Source: Lumnitzera littorea
Taxonomy: Eukaryota > Streptophyta > Magnoliopsida > Myrtales > Combretaceae
Assembly (NCBI GenBank): GCA_024138015.1
Contig: JAMXBB010000010.1
Span: 47,606,024-47,670,023 of the forward strand
Length of the DNA stretch: 64,000 nucleotides
Direction: 5' to 3'
The position numbers and the translations under genes were made by a program. Position 1 is the stretch's first letter. Each line of letters starts with the position of its first letter. The notes under the pieces were generated by a model, which saw only the letters and a program-made list of their open reading frames with translations, was not told where the DNA came from and searched no databases. This document shows positions 35,127 through 46,979 of the stretch, piece after piece.

Positions 35127-35901
35127 GGGCTTTAGTGTAATTATTGTGCATTAAATTAGATAAGACAATTACTTTATCCCTTACATTTTGGCTTTTGTGT
35201 TGCTTAATTCTTATTGGTTAATTTTTCTTTTCCTTATCCTGACATGCCACGACCAAGTTTACATCATTCCACACCCTTCTGATTTTTTTTCTGATTTTTT
35301 CTCAATTATTTTATAATTTTCTTTAATTATTTGCTTAGTTTTCGGCCAATTTTAGTAATTACGCGTATTTTTATCTACACGTAAATACATGTGGGGTACA
35401 CGTGAACATTCCTAAATATTATTTTGGTCATTCTAAAATTTTTAGTATACATATAATCTATCTCTAATAATTTATTAGTTATTATATTACACTTTTTGCC
35501 TTTTTGGTAATTAGTAGTTATTATGCTTAAAATTTGAAAATTTTATAGTCTCCTATTTTAGTACTTATTTTCTTAAATTTAAGTTTATGGGGTCATTTTT
35601 ACTAATATTCTTCTCAATAGTTTATAATTTGGGTTTGATCGGATCTTTTAACCGATCGCCCTAAACCTTGAGTTCTAAGTTCAATCTTACGGTTACTTGG
35701 CTGAACTTTGAGGCTTAACTTTGGGGCTTACAATATCCTTGGGGTTGTTCATAGTTTTTGCTTGTCTCTCTTTTATTTTGCGTGTTTGCTACCCTCTATT
35801 TCAAGCTCTAGCTTAGAGTCACCTAGATATTGTTGCTCTTATTTGCTCTTGGTGTGACGTATTAGTGATGGTGGTTAGCCTTCAGCAGCCACAAAGGGGC
35901 C

Positions 35902-36832
35902 ATGACTCTATTTTATTGGAATTGTCAAGGGGTTAGGCCACTTGAGACAATTTGGAATTTTATTGGCTTAATAAATAAATTTAATCTTAGTGTTGTTTTT
36001 CTTATGGAAACAAAGTAAAAAAAAAGTGCTAGAAAATCTAATGAGTAGATTTCATTGTGGAGGATCTTACTATGTTGAAAGCAAGAGTATTGAAGGAGGT
36101 CTTACTATACAGTGGAATAGTAGTGTAGATGTCACCATTTAGGACTCTTTAGATTATTTTATAGATTTTGAAAAAAAAAATACATTTGGTTTTTCTATTG
36201 GTTTTGTCACATGGGTTCATTCTTTTACTGATCAATGGTTGAAAAAATAGTTATGGGATCGACTCATAATTTTTGCTAGAGATGGAAGGGAGATTTGGCT
36301 TATAATCAGAAACTTCAATGCAGTTTTACATGATCAAGAGAAGAAGGAGCTTTGTTATGCTGGAAGAAGAGTCGTTACTTGCTTTAGAGAGATGATTGAT
36401 GACACCTATCTTCAAGATTTAGGTTATATGGGTCCGAAATTTACTTGGTGTAATAAAAGAGAGGAGAATGCTTTAGTAAAAGAAAGAATTGATAGAGGGC
36501 TAGCACCAATTTCTTAGATAGAAAGTTTTCTAGATTGTAAAGTTGAACATGTGCCAACATATGGTTTGGATCATGTAACTTTAGTGCTATACTTCTTAAC
36601 TAAGGACAGAAAAGGAGGGAAATTGTTTAAGTTCGAAAACATGTGGTTGATGGATTAAGAATGTAAAGAAATTATTAGAACCAATTAGGGCAATACATCA
36701 ACAAGGGATATATGGTCTACAATGCTTAAAAAACTTAACCTTTGTAAGGAAAGATTGTTGAGTTGGAGTGCTAATGCCTTCCCCAATAATAGAAAGCAAA
36801 TCAGCAACATACTAAAAAAAATTATTTGAAGT
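35902..36832 (+). pseudogene. LINE ORF2 endonuclease (EEP) domain, broken
   Basis: The apurinic-like endonuclease nicks target DNA to prime reverse transcription. From the ATG at 35,902 the frame reads MTLFYWNCQGVRPLETI..., the plant L1 start (WNCRG), and reaches FLMETK, with the catalytic Glu, before a stop at about 36,016. Further recognisable pieces are IQWNSSVDV, RNFNAVLHDQEK (usual GDFN; the catalytic Asp is lost here), FTWCNKREENALVKERID and GLDHVTL (usual SDH). At least four stops and one frameshift interrupt it. The domain ends where the foldback element is inserted at about 36,833. Confidence 0.85.
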
Positions 36833-37183
36833 TAGGGGTGCAATCAAATCGAGTTAAATTAAATAGTATTGGGCTCAAGCTTGACTCAATTAAGCTTTAA
36901 CTTATAAATTTTCCCTAGCTAATATTATATTTGCTTATATTTAAATAATTTAAAAATCTATTAAAAATTATTTTAAGCTCGATTAGGATTGCAAGTTTAG
37001 TGAGCTCAATATTTCGAAGCTCGAGCTAGGCTTAATTTACTGCTTAAGTAGCTCGAGCTTAGGCTTGATTAAACTATCATCAAAGTGAATTCAAATAAAA
37101 CATGAGCTGATCTCAAGTAGCTTATGAATTGGCTTGGTTCATTTAAGCCCTTAATTGAAGTTCAATTGAATCCAATGGGGCTA
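36833..37183. mobile_element. Foldback/hAT-like non-autonomous element in LINE ORF2
   Basis: About 350 bp split the LINE coding sequence between endonuclease and reverse transcriptase. Its ends, TAGGGGTGCAATCAAATCGA and (reverse complement) TAGCCCCATTGGATTCAATT, are weakly inverted. Its interior is rich in self-complementary words such as CTCGAGCT and AGCTCGAG. Such CGAGCTCGAG elements are common in plants. No clean 8-bp target duplication could be read, so the class is uncertain, but the interruption itself is clear. Confidence 0.55.
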
Positions 37184-38121
37184 AATGTTGAGGAAGAAGA
37201 AAGACTATTTGGCTAACTAGATGAATTTTAGGAAAGGGAAGAGAAATTTTGGCATCAAAGAGCTAAAATTCCTTGGTTGAACTTTGGAGATAGAAAACAA
37301 AATTTTTTCATCTTTCAACCATTAATCCAACGAATAAGAATAAGATATTGAGATTACAAAAAGCCAATGGTAGTTAGGTTGAGGAAGAACAAGGAATTAT
37401 TACTGAGTTCTTCGAATTCTATGAGGATCTATTTTGCACTATAGAAGTAGATAGCATAGTTGAATGTTTAAATGGATTGATGAAGATATTTCTATAGATA
37501 TTAATAAGACTCTTTGCTAGAATATTGAAGATATAGAAATTCAACAAGCTATCTTTCAATTATGAAGCCTTAAGGCCCTCAGTCCAAATAGGTTTTTAGG
37601 AGTTTTTTATCAACAACTTTAGACGATAATGACTGGGTTGTTATAGAGGTGGTAAGATCTTTCTTCAATTTACGTACATTTCCCTCTTTACCTTATTTAG
37701 CTGATCTAGTTTTTATTCCTAAAGTTGCTTTGCCTTAAAGGGTTACCCATTTAAGCCAATTAGTCATTGTAATTTCCTTTATAAAGTTATATATATAATC
37801 TTGTTAAATCGTCTTTAACCTTTTTTAAGTGAGCTTAATTTAGAAAATCAAAGTGCATTCATTTTAAGAAAAATGATTTGTGACATTGTTATAATTGCAC
37901 ATGAAGCATTCCATTTTCTTAAAAACAAAAAGAATGGTAAGAAAGGTTTTTGTGCTTTAAAAGTGGACATGAATAAGGTATACAACTATATGGAGTGGAG
38001 TTTTTTAAAACATGTTTTGTATAAATATGGTTTTACTGAAAAATGGATTAAATGGGTAATGAGTTGTGTTTCTTTAATCGAGTTGAACCTTGTTATTAAT
38101 GGAAAAAGATTTGACCACATT
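37184..38121 (+). pseudogene. LINE ORF2 reverse transcriptase, N-terminal part, broken
   Basis: Recognisable in three frames: EEKFWHQRAKIPWLNFGDR (L1: FW.Q.S...WL..GDRNT.FFH), then EEEQGIITEFFEFYEDLF, then from 37,873 an open stretch with FHFLKNKKNGKKGFCALKVD, DMNKVYNYMEWSFL (catalytic Asp kept; usual DMSKAYDRVEW) and INGKRFDHI. The LINE sequence stops at that Ile codon (38,119-38,121). The following codons up to a stop at 38,158 belong to LTR C1, so the open frame is an accidental fusion. Several stops and frameshifts lie upstream. Confidence 0.85.
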
Positions 38122-40255
38122 TGTCATGACCCTAAGGGGGGGCTTAGTAGGATTGTTTAAAATTTTCGTATCATATGTGTACTCATGATACGGAAACTGT
38201 TTTATAAGTTAGAAATTATAAGATTGTAAATAATTAATCACTAAGGTTTCCAATTTTTAATTTATTAACTTCTGTAAAATATAAATAACTATGGATACCC
38301 AATATTCTATAGTCCCTTAGAACCATAGAGAATTGATATCTCTTACCAAATAATAAGATAGGGAAAATTAGCTTTATAAATTACGAGAAATACTAAATTA
38401 TTTATAATCTTAACATATAAATATTTTCTATATAAAATGTTTCTATACTATTTATACACTTCTCAATTAATTCTAACATTATCACACCTATCTTTAATTT
38501 GCACTTAGCACTCGAAATTCATCCCAGTTACTATTTAAATGAACCTGCAAAAGAAATTATAGGAGAATAAGCAAACTATAGCTTAATGAGTTTCTTTCTC
38601 AATACTACTCTTTAAGTAAGTTATTAATCATTATTAGCACATATGTAACATATGAAATGGATGCATACACAATGAATGCAAGCAACACATCCATAGGAGT
38701 TTAGAATTACAGAAGGTATAGATTTATGTTGTCTGTATGTCGATTATCCCTTGTACTTACTCGCATGGGGTACCTTACCTTAATTGCATGAGGCTGCCTG
38801 GGGGTACCATCCCTTTAGATGATACTTGACTATTATCTTAGTTAAGAAAAAAAATACCAATTCAAATAGGTGGATCCCAACTAAAGCCATCTACCATAAA
38901 CAAATCATATCTAATGCCCCACAGGTGCAACTATGCGAGTTCTCTTGCTATCAAAATACATATAAGGCCTCATGGGCACAACTTTGCGAGTCTCCTCATT
39001 ATTGATTGGAGATATAATGTTAGCTTTGCCTCAACGTTAAAAATATCATCAATGGGAGCTATAAACCCTTACAGAATCATATAAGAATCTATTTAAGATT
39101 GGGAAAATGTTTCTAAAAATACTTTTCTTAGAAATTTACAAAGCTAACACTCTCTATAAATATACTAGTTTAGTCATAAACATGCGATGAATATAACCAA
39201 TTATTTTGGTCATATATTTATATTTATCAGTTTAAAGAGGTGATCATACGGATGATAACACATAAGTAAAACAATTATTTAAACACATAAACAATAATAA
39301 TCAGCAAAACATCAAGCAAATATCACACATGAGCAGATAGTAAGTCATTGGAACTCCTTCACCTAGATTAATACTCACTCTTCAAGCCTTTAGAATTCCT
39401 AGAACTCGACAATTGGGTACCTAAACGATAATAAGATTTATAAGTATTCGGAAAAGCTAAGCTTCTCAATTAACTAAATGTCTATTGTAATTTACTTAAT
39501 TTTTCACTATAACCCAAGCATGGCATGAATATGGTTTAACTTAGTATTAAGGTAAATAGGAAGTATACTTGTATTTTTGTAGATTATGGTATCTTATTAT
39601 TTATTTATTTATTTCTCCTTATTATTAGTTTATAGGGTCAATTAACTTGGTTATCCTATCTATTTTTCTCGATTTATCTTAAACTTTCAGTTAGTGTAAC
39701 TTTTTCATTTTAATTTTGATTTTTGTTATTTTATATTTAATTTTTATCATTTTTGAACGTATTTTCACATAGTAGGGTTTGTTTTAGACGTCAAAATCTG
39801 CCCTTTTTATTATGGGCCTAAAATGTTATGAATTTTATTGTTTTGGCCCAAATAATTTTATTTATCATTTTGGAGCTTTTCTTTATTATTTTATGACTTA
39901 ATTAATCTCTAAATTTTATATTTTTAAAATATTTTATTTTTGAGTCCATTTTACATTAATTTCTCTATTTCTTCATTTTAGGCTTAATTTACCAATTTTG
40001 TTAATTTTGTTATCAGTGTAATTTCATAATTAATTAATTATTATTTTCTAATTATTTTTATAATTTGCAGTTTAATTGAGAATTTGTAGAAGGTATTGAT
40101 GTGGCACTTTCTTATTGGTCAATGTGGTAAATTTTTTATTTCTTCTAATTTATATATATTTTTAATTTTGTAATATTAATATATATACAAATATATTATT
40201 ATAATTTATCAAATATTGTAATTAATTCCTAATTTTCCTTTTATAAGTTACAGTT

Positions 40256-40264
<9 letters not shown>

Positions 40265-40287
<23 letters not shown>

Positions 40288-40374
40288 CTTTTTCACTTAT
40301 TTAAGAACTTAACTTATTAGTATGTATACTTGTATTTTTTAGGTATATATACATACATATATATATATATATGC
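40265..40374. repeat. (AT)n tracts in LTR C1
   Basis: Two AT runs at about 40,267-40,289 and 40,357-40,372, in the same position of the LTR as the AT/GT microsatellites of A and E (minus versus plus strand). Confidence 0.85.
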
Positions 40375-40532
40375 ATTTATACTTATACAAATACTAAATG
40401 TATATTTATATATGTACAAATATGTTTATACACGGATTTGTATTTTACTATACTACTATTATATGTATTTTTATACATGTATGTATACGTATATATATTT
40501 ATGTTTTCTTAATATATTTTTAAGAATATTTG

Positions 40533-40533
40533 N
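40533..40533. other. Single ambiguous base (N)
   Basis: The only N in the window, in AT-rich LTR C1. It marks an unresolved base, not a scaffold gap. Confidence 0.95.
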
Positions 40534-41029
40534 AATAGAATTAATTTCATTTAATTAAATTACTATATCAATAACATACATATATATATAATTATAACAA
40601 TTGTAAAATAATATTCTTAATCTTATTAATTTTATAAATTAATTTATTACTTTTTACGTTTATTAATATTTAAAAGTTATTTTTAGTCATTTGTTAGCGA
40701 TTTTACGCAATTAAGCGTATTGTTTGGTAATTGTACCCAATTAGGATTTTGTCATCGTACTAATAAATTTGTACATTTATAAGCTCAAAGTTTTAGTTTT
40801 ATGGTTTTTATCATATCCAGGTTCAATCTTTAATATTTACACGCATTTAGGGTTTAGGATTTTCATATATGATTAGGGCTTCGGTTGGTATATTAGGGTT
40901 TTCATACTCATTTTAGGTTTCTAATTTAAAATTTTAAATTTATCGATTCTATTAATTTAGGGAAATTATTTACAACACTTGTATCCGACTTTATGCTAAA
41001 AAGGCTAAATTTGCGAGGTTTATAACATT

Positions 41030-44000
41030 AAACCTAGTATGTAACAGTTTGCAAGGCTCTAACTAGTAAGTTTGTAAGGGTGCTTATTCAATTTGCATAC
41101 ATCTGCTTAATTATATGTATATCTACAAGTGATTCACCAATCCACAATCACTAGAACAGTAGAGAGTTGGAATTATCTACTAAACAATAAGAAAGGGTAT
41201 CTATATCTTGATAATCATAATACTACTAAATATCTTAAAAGTTTAATTCGACTATACCGCTTGCAATCCTAAACTTCTACTCTACTTTCTCCTTTCGTCG
41301 GAGCACTCTGCACTTAAATCCTAGCTTAGCCTTAACTTTGTAAGACCTGTAAAAAAAATTATTAGGGGGTAAGCTACATTCAGCTTAGTGAGTAACCTTC
41401 TTACCTTACCATTAGATAATGACAAACAAGTTATTTATCAAACATATGAATGTATGTACAAGCATATGCAATGTAAACAGTATATACAATCAATTGGTAA
41501 CCGTACACTACAAGATTATAACGCCTATTGTTGCTTGGGTTGGGAAGTATTTAGGTACGTCAGGATCTAAGTATCTATGTCCAATACAAAATCTCTTAAC
41601 AATATAACCACCCTTAGCAGTAGATACGACTCAACCTCAAGTAAAAGGCAATACTCCCCAAAGTCGAATAATTCCCAAAAGTTAAGGTAAAAACATATTG
41701 CATGAAATATACCATACGATCAACAATCACAATACATAATATCAATATGGATTCATCCAGGCATGATCTCTTCCTCTACTGTGTGGTGCTGATGCCCTTT
41801 AACTCATGTTGTAAGATGTAATGCATGATCAATTTAATTATAGGTCAAATATTTATTAATTTTAGATTCATGGGGTAGTTAAGAAAGTATATTCCAGACA
41901 CTCGAATACCCTATGTTCTAATGTAGTAAACAAAGGTGTTTGAAATATCTTGAGATATTTTACAAGCATAGTTCAACCAGAATAAGCACACACAAGTTCC
42001 CATATGCCATAACATGTATTAAGTTCAATTATCATATATAATTAGATAGTGCACTAAATATAAGCATAAAACAAAGTAAAATAGGGGGTGGTATACTCAT
42101 TCAGCGTTGAAGTCAAGTATTCCCAATAGTCCTTGCTAGTCTCAAACTTGGTATCCTAAACCACCTGAGTAAGGTAACTAAAATAAATAAAACTCATTTT
42201 AAACTTAATCTATTTACTGGCTTAGCTATAATTTTCCTACTTTTGCTTATTTCGTATCTTGGTCATAACTTTCTGGTTTTAAGTTAGAATTTCACATTTT
42301 TATAATTGATTTTCATAATTTTCAAGTGTTCTTTCATTTACTGAGGTTATTTTTTGGCTTTTGGGTTAGCAGGGTTTCGATTTGGGCCTTATAAGTTCGT
42401 AGGCCCAAAGGGTGAGTTTAGTCACTTTAGGGTTTGGGCTTAGTTTTTGGCTTTAGGCTTAGCTTTTGATCTTGGACCTCGTACATAATATTTTAAGCTT
42501 CTTTTTAAGTATTTTAAGTGGACTTTTCTACCTAACACTTTAAATTTTCACCTTAGGCCTTGGTGTTGCTCATGTAAGCCTAAATGGGCCATTTTTACTA
42601 GTTTAAGGCCTTTGCCTACTAAGGGGCCAATAGGGGATGGCTTTAATTTGCTTTTAGAATTAATAAACCTTTTATATTTTATTTTGTGAGCCTTTTAATT
42701 TAAGGATTAAATTTGGTTACTACGTTATTAGGCTCTATTCTTTGTTCTTTTAAGGGCTTTTGGGCTTATTTTGCATTTTAGGACCTTAAGCCTAACTCTA
42801 CTTATTATTTTGGGCTTAAACCCACTAAAAGCCTTAAGACAAGTCCATTTTCTATTAGGATTCAAATCTAGTTCTTTTCATTTATTGGGCTCCTAATTGT
42901 ATTCCTAATGCGTTAATAACTAACTAAGTTAGTTTAGGCCTGATTTGCATTCTGAGACCCTAAACTTGATTCTAACTTATTCCAATAGGCCAAATATCCT
43001 AATGAGTTCACTAAATGACCCATTTTACTAAGTGTTCCAAATCTAGTTTATCTCATTAATGGGGTTTCTAACACTATTCTTAAGGCCTTAATTACCAACT
43101 TAACTAGTTTAGGCCATTAACTCATCATTACCTTACTTAATTGGGTTAATTAGATCCTAAATCGTACTTAACACTAAATAATCATGTTATTAAGGTAACA
43201 AATTAAAATTTACAGATTTGAAACTTTCATGAAAGTGGTGGCTAAGTAGGGTTCTTTTAAGCTTTCCTTCAACTTCTTCTATTAAACACTTATTCTAGTG
43301 TATTTCCTTGTTTTAATCACATTTTTACTTGTTTTAAGCAAATAATATCACCTAACATGGTGAAAACAAGATGGATATATATTAAGGAGGGGGTGGCATG
43401 GATGATACTTAAGGTTTCATGGAGTTTAATCAATATCTTTCCAAGTTAACTATGTAAAATTATCTCTCACACCTCTAGAGTACAAATAGCAAACTAGCTA
43501 AGTAAATGAATGATTGTGTAATTTTATAACTCTAAAATGACATATACATGATTATAACATGTTTTTCTAGTATTTATAATCCTAAACTCTCAAGATATCA
43601 TTAGTATAACTTATGTTAAAAAGAAAGTCAAGTTGGGTGAGTTTTACCTTAGGCTGGCTTGTATGAGTTCCAACTTTTCCACTAAAAAATGAAGTCCAAA
43701 CTTACTCCTTTGAAGGAAAATATTTGTTGACAAGAAACTAGGGTGTGTATGTGATCTTTTGGTGATGGAGGCTTGTCATTTGGTGGCGTATGATGATGGT
43801 AAGGCCAAAAGGCGCTGAGGTGTGCAAAGGGGTCTGACAGCTCTTTTATTTTCTTCCCTTTTTCTTTTGGTTTTTGTTTTGGTTTCTTGAGAGTCTTTCC
43901 TAAGGGTTTTTTATGTGTGAAGAATGGTGTCAAATAAGGGTTTTAGAGGAGTGAAATGATAGATATTGAAGGTTTATTAAGCAGGACAAGAGGTGGCTAC

Positions 44001-44460
44001 TTTAGGATAAGGGTACATGGTCCTCTTTTGGTACTATTGTACCTTATTTGCTTTTTACCAAATGAGGAGGGATTTTGTCTCTTTAAGGACAAGTGTCTTT
44101 TAATTATCAATTAATCCTTTGTCTTTTGTTTTAAATTAAGTTTGACTTGCTCTTAATTAAGATGTAATGAGAGTTAGTAGATGGATTAAAGGGTAATTAA
44201 GCTAATTAATCGTGATTATACTTAATTAAGTAATTTAGGCTTAATTACGGTGTAATTAGAGTCTTGCCATATTTTATCACTTTAATTAAGTTAATTTACC
44301 TATATTACTTTGTTTGTTAGAGTTCTTTATTAGTTAGCACTAATTAGGGTTTTCGGATTGCATACGAGGCTGACGATGTATGGTTTCTTAACGATTGGAG
44401 AAATTATTTGTGATTAACGAATAGTTTAGGGATATACTTAGGGTTTATTAGTTGAATTAG
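41030..44460 (-). mobile_element. LTR 'C2': long LTR in the LINE, both ends eroded
   Basis: Minus strand: the 5' end starts inside the U3 at about 44,460 (ACAAAACCCTAATTCAAC) and the 3' tail stops at about 41,030. It lacks the last ~90 bp found in A and B and has no TG/CA ends. It keeps the layout: leader at 43.93-43.69 kb ending near CAAAGGA|GTAAGTTTGG, intron-like interval, the word TTACTCACTAAGCTGAATGT, and acceptor TTTTTTTTACAG|GTCTTAC at 41,347. The loss at its 5' side also removed about 180 bp of LINE reverse transcriptase. An antisense 83-codon frame over the leader is judged non-coding. Confidence 0.7.
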
Positions 44461-46470
44461 GGTTTTGTGGATGATTCTTTATTCTTTCTTGAAACTACAA
44501 GTAAGGAGGTGAGGATTTTAAAATCTATCTTACAACAATATTGTAAGGCCTTAGGTCAAAAGGTGAATCTAGAGAAATCCAGTGTCTTTTTTAACAAGAA
44601 TATAACTCTACAAGATCGATTGGAAATGAGTCAGTAGCTTGGAATTTGAGCTACAAATGAGCCAAGGACGTATTTAGGTCTTTCCACTGTATGGGGGAAT
44701 TCTAAAAATGAAGCGTTATCTTTTGTGAATGAGAAGATTATGAAGAAACTTAAAGGCTGGAAGTAAGGGTTACTTAATGAGGCAAGAAGAAAGACCCTTA
44801 TCAAGTTTGTGATTACTGCATGATTTTGTTGCCCCCTTAAGTGGTGTGATGATGTGAATTCAAAATAGTGAATTTCAAAGTAGGATGAACACAAGGTTTA
44901 TTGGAGTAGTTGGGAGAAGCTAACATAGGCTAAAGGGAAGGGAGATATGGGCTTAAAGACTTGTAAACTTATAACCTTACTCTCTTAACAGAGTTAGCTT
45001 AGAGACTTAAGAGTAACCTTGAGGCACTTTAGGCTAAAGTGTTGAAGGGTCTATATTTTCAAATAAAGACTTTAAAAATGAGATAAAAGGGAGTAAGGCA
45101 GGCCTAGAGCAATATTGTGCAAGGGAAACAAATACTTTTTAGAGAAGGCTTATTGAAGGTAGGGTCAGGGGAAAGGATTGATGTTTGGAAGGATAAATGG
45201 GTTCCATTGCTAGAGGATGATAAACCTAAAGGAAGGCCTCTTCGACCAAGAGAAAACTTGAAAGTGAGTAATTTTTTGGATAGGGATAGGAAAATGTAAA
45301 ACCTTGTTGAGTTAGGACAATATTTGATTAAATATAAAGTTAAGAGAGCAAGAGTTATACCTATTGCTGAAAGGGACACCATTGTTTGGCCATATAACTG
45401 TTAGTGGAAGTGCTCCGTTAAATCCATGTATCACCATCTTACAGATTTGAAAAGTATTAAGCCCAAGTTACAAACTTCATCATCATTTCCAATCTCTAGT
45501 TTGCAATGGAAATAGATTTAGAAGATTAAGGCCTTATCGCAAGCTCATCACTTCATATAGAGAGCCTTCTCAAACTCCTTACCAACCATGGAAAAGCTTT
45601 ACCATGGGAAGATTAAGCAAATAGGTTGTTATCCTTTTTGTGAAGAAGTGGAAATGGTTGAACACATGTTGTTCATGTGTCATTAGACAGAGGTAGTGTG
45701 GTTTGGGTTTGACTTATGCATCTATAAGAGCAAAGTTCATTCCTTTATGAGTGGTTTGACGAAATCACTTCATGCGATTCATACCAAAGAGCTGACAGGA
45801 AAAATTTAGTTAGTGTTGTTGGCTAGAACATTTGGAAAATATGGTGTATGGTTATGTTCGAAGATGTTAAGGTAGATCTAGAAGTGGTGTTAAAGAGTGC
45901 TAAGGCTTTAATCAAGAGTGTAGTAGAGGTTGAGGCAAGAAAATGAAGGGCTAGTAACAAATATCCAATGGTGGTAGAGGCTTCTCTAAGATCTAATCTT
46001 TGGTTGAGACCACTACACCTTACCTCCACCTCTAACCACTACCCCTATCGGCGTGCGCCTCCTCATCTTTTTTTTTTTTTTTTTGTTAAAAGCTAGTTCT
46101 TAGGTTTTGGAAAGTATATAGGGATGTATGTGCGAATGAAAGAGATTGAAGGATAAGCTTTACTCTTTGGTGTACAACTACCTTTGGAAAATGGTTAGGA
46201 AGATGTTCTGTTTAAGTTTGAAAATTTGTCTTTTGTCAAGGTAGGTAATAGGCTGTGTGTTGGACTTCATTGGGCCATTGAAATTTTCACTACTTAGATT
46301 AAATCTCTCATTAGGGTTACTAGTTGTCATTTCTTGTTTAAGTTTATTTCAATGAAGGCTAATAGAATAGTTGATTAGGTTGCTTTTATAACAAGCAGGG
46401 AGATAAGCCCCTGGGATTGGTGATTGTACCCCCCATCTACCTCCAAAAACTCCTTTTATTTGATGTTAGT
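44461..46470 (+). pseudogene. LINE ORF2, reverse transcriptase C-terminus, zinc-binding and RNase H-like regions, broken
   Basis: It resumes at the catalytic box as FVDDSLFFLETT (usual FADDSLFF), followed by QQYCKALGQKVNLEKS, PRTYLGL and EKIMKKLKGWK, all standard L1 motifs. Then come GSGERIDVWKDKWVPL (45,153-45,210), a zf-RVT-like region with RAFSNSLPTMEKLYHGKI, CYPFCEE and VEHMLFMCH (45,540-45,700), and at 46,320-46,440 a C-terminal RNase H-type end KANRIVD.VAFITSRE. More than ten stops and several shifts are present. A T17 run (46,068-46,084) interrupts the linker. It belongs to the same element as ORF1 at 28.9 kb. Confidence 0.85.
46068..46084. repeat. T17 homopolymer in LINE ORF2
   Basis: Seventeen T between the zinc-binding and RNase H-like regions, after the comparatively GC-rich CGGCGTGCGCCTCCTC. 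On the minus strand this would look like a poly-A tail, so a short retroposed fragment in reverse is possible, but no borders are visible. Confidence 0.85.
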
Positions 46471-46558
46471 TCTAGTTCTATTGATGATCATGTGCTAGTT
46501 CCAACCCATTGTGAGAATGGGTGATTTTGTATGATATTACATAATATTTTGGGTAGTA

Positions 46559-46572
46559 AAAAAATAAAAAAA
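46559..46572 (+). other. A-rich 3' tail of the LINE
   Basis: AAAAAAATAAAAAA follows GGGTAGT and is followed by GCTTCAATTCC, the continuation of the substrate. A short interrupted A tail next to a target duplication is the signature of target-primed integration. Confidence 0.85.
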
Positions 46573-46799
46573 GCTTCAATTCCTTAATGATGTGTAAATT
46601 ATATTATATCTTTAGTTTTAATGGTACTTGACCTCAATCACCTATTGAATAATAACAACTACTGTATAAATGGTATATATCAAAATAAAACATTTCATAA
46701 TATTTGATTCTCATTTAAGGTGGTAATAATTGCATTTTACTTTAACCGTTTTAAATGTTAGTATTTCTTTGTACTCAAATACTTGAAATACTTTTATGA

Positions 46800-46832
46800 G
46801 AGGGAGAGAGAGAGAGAGAGAAGGAGAGAGAG
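46800..46832. repeat. (GA)n microsatellite
   Basis: About 33 bp of GA with two GGGA/AAGG interruptions. Confidence 0.9.
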
Positions 46833-46958
46833 TATAACATAGATTATATTGAAATTATTTTATTTATTATGATATCACAATATTTTCACTTATAACTTTT
46901 AGTAACTTAGATATTATTATATTAATTAATCTTTATTTGATAGTATAGATGTTATATG

Positions 46959-46979
46959 TATATATATATATATATATAT
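46959..46979. repeat. (TA)n microsatellite
   Basis: Twenty-one bp of alternating T and A, ending at GGAAGTTTTTAC. Confidence 0.9.

Larger units (their letters stand above)
32677..35732 (-). mobile_element. LTR 'J': solo LTR with intact ends and target duplication
   Basis: On the minus strand it starts TGTAAGCCCCAAAG at 35,732 and ends GCTTCGGGGCGTGACA at 32,677; the flanks ATATC (32,672-32,676 and 35,733-35,737) match perfectly. Length 3,056 bp. It is the best preserved and most GC-rich copy and serves as the reference: TATA box at 35,119-35,126, leader (35.1-34.87 kb) ending AAATCG|GTGAGTCC, a 66-nt candidate exon ending GAGTCGAG|GTAAGTTGGG, and a last acceptor CGTCGTGCAG|GTGC. The GGGGCGTGACA end is typical of plant long-LTR Ty3 elements. 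The several short open frames at 33.2-33.5 and 34.9-35.1 kb are non-coding by this reading. Confidence 0.9.
38122..41024 (-). mobile_element. LTR 'C1': solo LTR in the LINE, at the edge of C2
   Basis: Minus-strand end CCCTTAGGGTCATGACA at 38,122 and start TATAAACCTCGCAAATTTAG at 41,024; the flanks ACATT (38,117-38,121 and 41,025-41,029) are a perfect duplication. Length 2,903 bp. It aligns in reverse with A and E throughout: GAAAATTTTAAACAATCCTA before the end, acceptor TTCTTTTGCAG|GTTC at 38,545, a GC-richer block at 38.70-39.06 kb, a CAATAAGAAAGTGCCACATC word at about 40.1 kb, and AAACCCTAAAT near the start. Non-coding. The left flank is LINE; the right flank is LTR C2. Confidence 0.88.
28402..46572 (+). 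mobile_element. L1-type LINE, inactive, carrying at least five later insertions
   Basis: Order along the plus strand: 5' UTR, ORF1 with zinc knuckle (28.9-29.76 kb), endonuclease (35.9-36.83), reverse transcriptase (37.19-38.12 and from 44.46), C-terminal zinc-binding and RNase H-like regions (45.1-46.46), and an A-rich tail AAAAAAATAAAAAA at 46,559-46,572. Flanks AACTTCAT and AGCTTCAA are a degenerate target duplication. Subtracting the LTR element (1.87 kb), J (3.06 kb), the foldback (0.35 kb) and C1+C2 (6.3 kb) leaves about 6.5 kb, normal for a full-length plant L1. All domains hold stops or frameshifts. About 180 bp of reverse transcriptase before the catalytic DD is missing. Confidence 0.85.

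Noticed and set aside
43682..43933. 83-codon antisense frame (MTPFFTHKK...)
   Set aside because: Same strand as LTR C2 and inside its leader; could be a short leader frame, but the counterparts in D and H do not encode a similar peptide.
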